Below, one piece after another: positions 61,601 to 64,000 of a stretch of 64,000 nucleotides of DNA. The DNA lies in NCBI GenBank assembly GCA_037968815.1, contig JBBKWF010000002.1, positions 1 to 64,000 of the forward strand, in the 5' to 3' direction. The notes beneath the pieces are model-generated. The model made no database searches, was not told the origin of the DNA, and saw only the letters and a program-made list of their open reading frames with translations. Numbering within the stretch: position 1 is the stretch's first letter; each line of letters opens with the position of its first letter. This DNA is from Pseudopedobacter sp037968815. Its GTDB lineage: Bacteria > Bacteroidota > Bacteroidia > Sphingobacteriales > Sphingobacteriaceae. The translations under genes were made by a program, and so were the position numbers.

Positions 61601-62284
61601 ATGAAAAAACATTCAATAGCAGTGCTTTCAATAATCATCCTTTTTAGCGCATGTGCAACAAAAAAAGACAACTCCCAATGGAATAACCTTATAAAAGATA
61701 ACAATACAAACAGTTGGCACTCTTACGGAAAAGAAAAAGCAGGAACTGCTTGGACGGTGACAGATGGCGTTTTACATTTTAAACCTAACAAAGTTGAAGG
61801 TGGCGACTTAGTAACTAATGAATCCTATGAAAATTTCCATCTAAAATACAATTGGAAAATCTCAAAAAACGGAAATAGTGGGGTAATGTTTAATGTTAAT
61901 GATGATGCTGAAAAATATAAACACCCATACCTTACTGGTCCAGAGATGCAAGTTTTAGATAACGAAGGTCATCCTGATGCAAAAATATTTAAACACAGAG
62001 CAGGAGATCTTTATGATTTAATTCCTTGTAGTGAAGAAGTGGCTAAGCCATTTGGAGAATGGAATCAAGCTGAAATTATTTTAAACAATGGCGAACTACA
62101 TTTTTTCTTAAACGGCAAACAAATGGTTAAAACCACTATGTGGGATGCTGATTGGAATAACATGGTTGCTAAAAGTAAATTTGCAAGTATGCCAGACTTT
62201 GGAAAATACCGTTCAGGTAAAATTGTGTTGCAAGATCATGGAGACCAGGTTTGGTACAAAAACATACTTATTAAAAAACTGTAA
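61601..62284 (+). CDS. DUF1080 lipoprotein, 3-keto-glycoside hydrolase type
   Basis: The 227-residue lipoprotein has signal MKKHSIAVLSIIILFSACAT. The body is a concanavalin-like DUF1080 domain: WTVTDGVLHFKPNKVEGGDL, NYNWKISKNGNSGVMFNVND and QVLDNEGHPDAK. DUF1080 members have been shown to cleave 3-keto-disaccharides. Next to a likely 3-dehydrogenase this gives a coherent pathway: oxidise C3, then cleave the activated glycoside without a classical glycosidase. It is 21 nt after the small subunit. Confidence 0.88.
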   Translation: MKKHSIAVLSIIILFSACATKKDNSQWNNLIKDNNTNSWHSYGKEKAGTAWTVTDGVLHFKPNKVEGGDLVTNESYENFHLKYNWKISKNGNSGVMFNVNDDAEKYKHPYLTGPEMQVLDNEGHPDAKIFKHRAGDLYDLIPCSEEVAKPFGEWNQAEIILNNGELHFFLNGKQMVKTTMWDADWNNMVAKSKFASMPDFGKYRSGKIVLQDHGDQVWYKNILIKKL

Positions 62285-62301
62285 CCCCTACTTTAAGCTT
62301 C

Positions 62302-63531
62302 ATGAATACTACAAATCGCTTTAAGCTATCATTAATGATGTTCCTCGAATTTTTTATTTGGGGAGCTTGGTTTGTCACTTTAGGTACATTCTTAGCAGGA
62401 AACCTAAATGCTACCGGAACGCAAACTGCCGCGGCTTTTTCCACACAGTCATTTGGAGCAATCATCGCTCCGTTTATCATTGGTTTAATTGCCGATAAAT
62501 ACTTTAACGCCGAAAAAATTCTCGGAATCCTGCATTTTGTGGGTGCATTGTTAATGTATATGATGTTTACCGCAACAAATTTCGAAAGTTTTTATCCATA
62601 TGTATTTGCATATATGATTGCTTTTATGCCCACTTTAGCACTTGTAAACTCCATATCTTTCAACCAAATGAAAGACCCAGAAAAAGAGTTTTCGCCAATT
62701 AGAGTATGGGGAACAATTGGTTGGGTAGCTGCCGGATTACTGATAAGCTATTTTTTCCATTGGGATTCTGCCGAAGGTATTTCTTCTGGATTTCTAAGAA
62801 ACACTTTTGCTATGGCGGGTATTGGCTCTTTAATTTTAGGCGTTTTTAGCTTCACATTACCAGCTACACCTCCAAAAGCCAACAAGAATGAAAAAACCAC
62901 TTTAGCAGATATTTTAGGTTTAGACGCTTTGAAATTGTTAAAAAGCAAAGACTTTTTAATCTTCTTTATTAGCTCTGTACTTATATGTGTGCCTTTAGCA
63001 TTCTATTATCAAAATGCCAATCCATTTCTTTCAGGTATAGGGTTAGAGAACCCAACTGGGAAAATGACTTTAGGTCAAATTTCAGAAGTTCTTTTTATGC
63101 TATTGTTACCCGTATTCTTTAAAAAGTTCGGCTTTAAAGTCACTTTGTTATTAGGGATGCTAGCTTGGGTACTTAGATATGTTCTTTTCGCTTACGGAAA
63201 TTCAGGAGAGCTTACTTTTATGTTATTAGCAGGCATTGCTTTACACGGAATTTGCTACGACTTCTTCTTCGTATCTGGACAAATTTACACCAATGCAAGA
63301 GCAGGAGAAAAAAACAGAAGCGCTGCACAAGGTTTAATTACATTAGCTACCTATGGTGTTGGGATGCTAATTGGTTTCTGGATAGCAGGAATAATTACAG
63401 ACACCTACCAAGTTAACGGCGATATTGACTGGAAAATGGTTTGGTTAATTCCGGCAGGAATTGCAGCCGTAGTCATGGTTTTATTTGCCTTCCTTTTTAC
63501 TGAAAATAAAACCCTTAAACAAAAGGCTTAA
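62302..63531 (+). CDS. MFS transporter of the nucleoside:H+ symporter type
   Basis: This 409-residue protein has 12 helices and begins LMMFLEFFIWGAWFVTLGTF, typical of the NupG/XapB-like group. FSPIRVWGTIGWVAAGLLIS is the family loop. In Bacteroidota, members of this group sit in sugar-oxidation clusters and are thought to import the cleavage products. It starts 17 nt after the DUF1080 gene and is followed 9 nt later by the TIM-barrel gene, so the whole set is one operon. Confidence 0.88.
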   Translation: MNTTNRFKLSLMMFLEFFIWGAWFVTLGTFLAGNLNATGTQTAAAFSTQSFGAIIAPFIIGLIADKYFNAEKILGILHFVGALLMYMMFTATNFESFYPYVFAYMIAFMPTLALVNSISFNQMKDPEKEFSPIRVWGTIGWVAAGLLISYFFHWDSAEGISSGFLRNTFAMAGIGSLILGVFSFTLPATPPKANKNEKTTLADILGLDALKLLKSKDFLIFFISSVLICVPLAFYYQNANPFLSGIGLENPTGKMTLGQISEVLFMLLLPVFFKKFGFKVTLLLGMLAWVLRYVLFAYGNSGELTFMLLAGIALHGICYDFFFVSGQIYTNARAGEKNRSAAQGLITLATYGVGMLIGFWIAGIITDTYQVNGDIDWKMVWLIPAGIAAVVMVLFAFLFTENKTLKQKA

Positions 63532-63540
63532 TTAAAAAAC

Positions 63541-64000
63541 ATGTCAAAAAGAAGAGACGTTATAAAAACAATGTTAGCGGGATCAGCTTTATTAGGCTCA
63601 ACTTCGCTATTCAGCTCATTTACAGAAATGGAGGAAACAAAGAATATTAAACTCAAGGGTAATATCAACCATGCTGTATGCCGATGGACTTTTAAACACC
63701 TTACTGTAGATGAGTTATGTAAACTTTGTAATGAAATTGGGATAAAAGGAATCGACTTAGTTGGCCCAGCAGATTGGCCTACACTTAAAAAAAACGGGAT
63801 CTACTCTAGTATGTGCAATGGGGCAGAGATTAACCTAGTGGACGGTTTTGCTGAACCTAAGTTTCATCAAACATTGATAGATAGTTATACAAAAATGATT
63901 CCTTTAGTTGCAGAAGCAGGCTATAAAAACCTTATCTGTTTTAGTGGAAACCGTAGAGGGATGGATAATGAAACGGGATGGAATAACTGTGTAGAAGGCT
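63541..64000 (+). CDS. Tat-exported TIM-barrel isomerase/epimerase (hydroxypyruvate isomerase-like), partial
   Basis: The first 153 codons are in the window. A Tat signal (KRRDVIKTMLAGSALLGSTS) precedes a TIM-barrel start: NHAVCRWTFKHLTVDELCKL, CNEIGIKGIDLVGPADWPTL and AEAGYKNLICFSGNR. This resembles the hydroxypyruvate isomerase / sugar isomerase (AP endonuclease 2-like) family. Metal ligands lie beyond the edge. In the context of a 3-keto-glycoside pathway a keto-sugar isomerase or epimerase is a fair guess. The gene continues outside the window. Confidence 0.8.
   Translation, partial: MSKRRDVIKTMLAGSALLGSTSLFSSFTEMEETKNIKLKGNINHAVCRWTFKHLTVDELCKLCNEIGIKGIDLVGPADWPTLKKNGIYSSMCNGAEINLVDGFAEPKFHQTLIDSYTKMIPLVAEAGYKNLICFSGNRRGMDNETGWNNCVEG

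Overview
The window reads as chromosomal DNA from a member of the Bacteroidota, most likely Sphingobacteriaceae and Pedobacter-like. The evidence is the AT-rich sequence, a 2348-residue SprA type IX secretion translocon, Bacteroidota promoters (TTTG, 17-23 nt, TAnnTTTG), starts that mostly lack a Shine-Dalgarno (SD) sequence, and a GMC/Gfo-Idh/DUF1080 sugar cluster. Genus is an inference from protein character; no 16S gene is present.

Layout. 1-318: start of an IS3-type transposase and a terminator. 319-10284 (minus): maeB-ruvA-sprA operon. 10490-17646: DUF4886 and GH3 hydrolases, a beta-barrel protein, an MFS exporter, and two paralogous lipoproteins made by a tandem duplication that also copied the 5' end of the MFS gene. 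17801-23268 (plus): miaB, a sigma-54-type activator, lptE, a TPR protein with eight 31-residue repeats, and secG. 23396-24697: an inverted repeat and a complete IS110-family element with a long structured 5' non-coding end. 25177-28852: prolyl oligopeptidase, flanked by two copies of an intergenic repeat, and a DEAD-box helicase. 28886-29596: ThuA protein.

29739-34440 (minus) is a compact nitric-oxide / iron-sulfur repair operon: RIC di-iron protein with an extra DUF2249 domain, DUF1858/DUF2249 protein, NnrS-like membrane protein, SufT-like factor, Rrf2 regulator and a hemerythrin fusion. Next come VF530 and a two-domain lipid acyltransferase, a secreted beta-rich protein, a 51-residue FeoB-associated Cys-rich protein, bipA, a K+ channel, an MBOAT/SGNH O-acetylation pair, and an azurin-like protein. 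44866-47557 holds rplM-rpsI-rpsB-tsf. A PAS-rich histidine kinase is followed by the threonine operon thrA-thrB-thrC, preceded by a clear attenuator with a Thr-rich leader peptide. 57871-64000 is a cluster for oxidation and cleavage of glycosides through 3-keto intermediates.

The most unusual item is at 56401-56513 on the minus strand: a tRNA-shaped RNA with intact acceptor, D and T arms, a variable region of about 43 nt, and an anticodon arm whose 5' half carries CACCTCCTT, the anti-Shine-Dalgarno sequence of 16S rRNA. It has its own canonical promoter and a downstream hairpin whose loop again shows CCTCC. In a phylum where initiation is largely SD-independent, and in a window where rpsI and rpsB have near-ideal SDs, this is a candidate trans-acting regulator of SD-bearing mRNAs.
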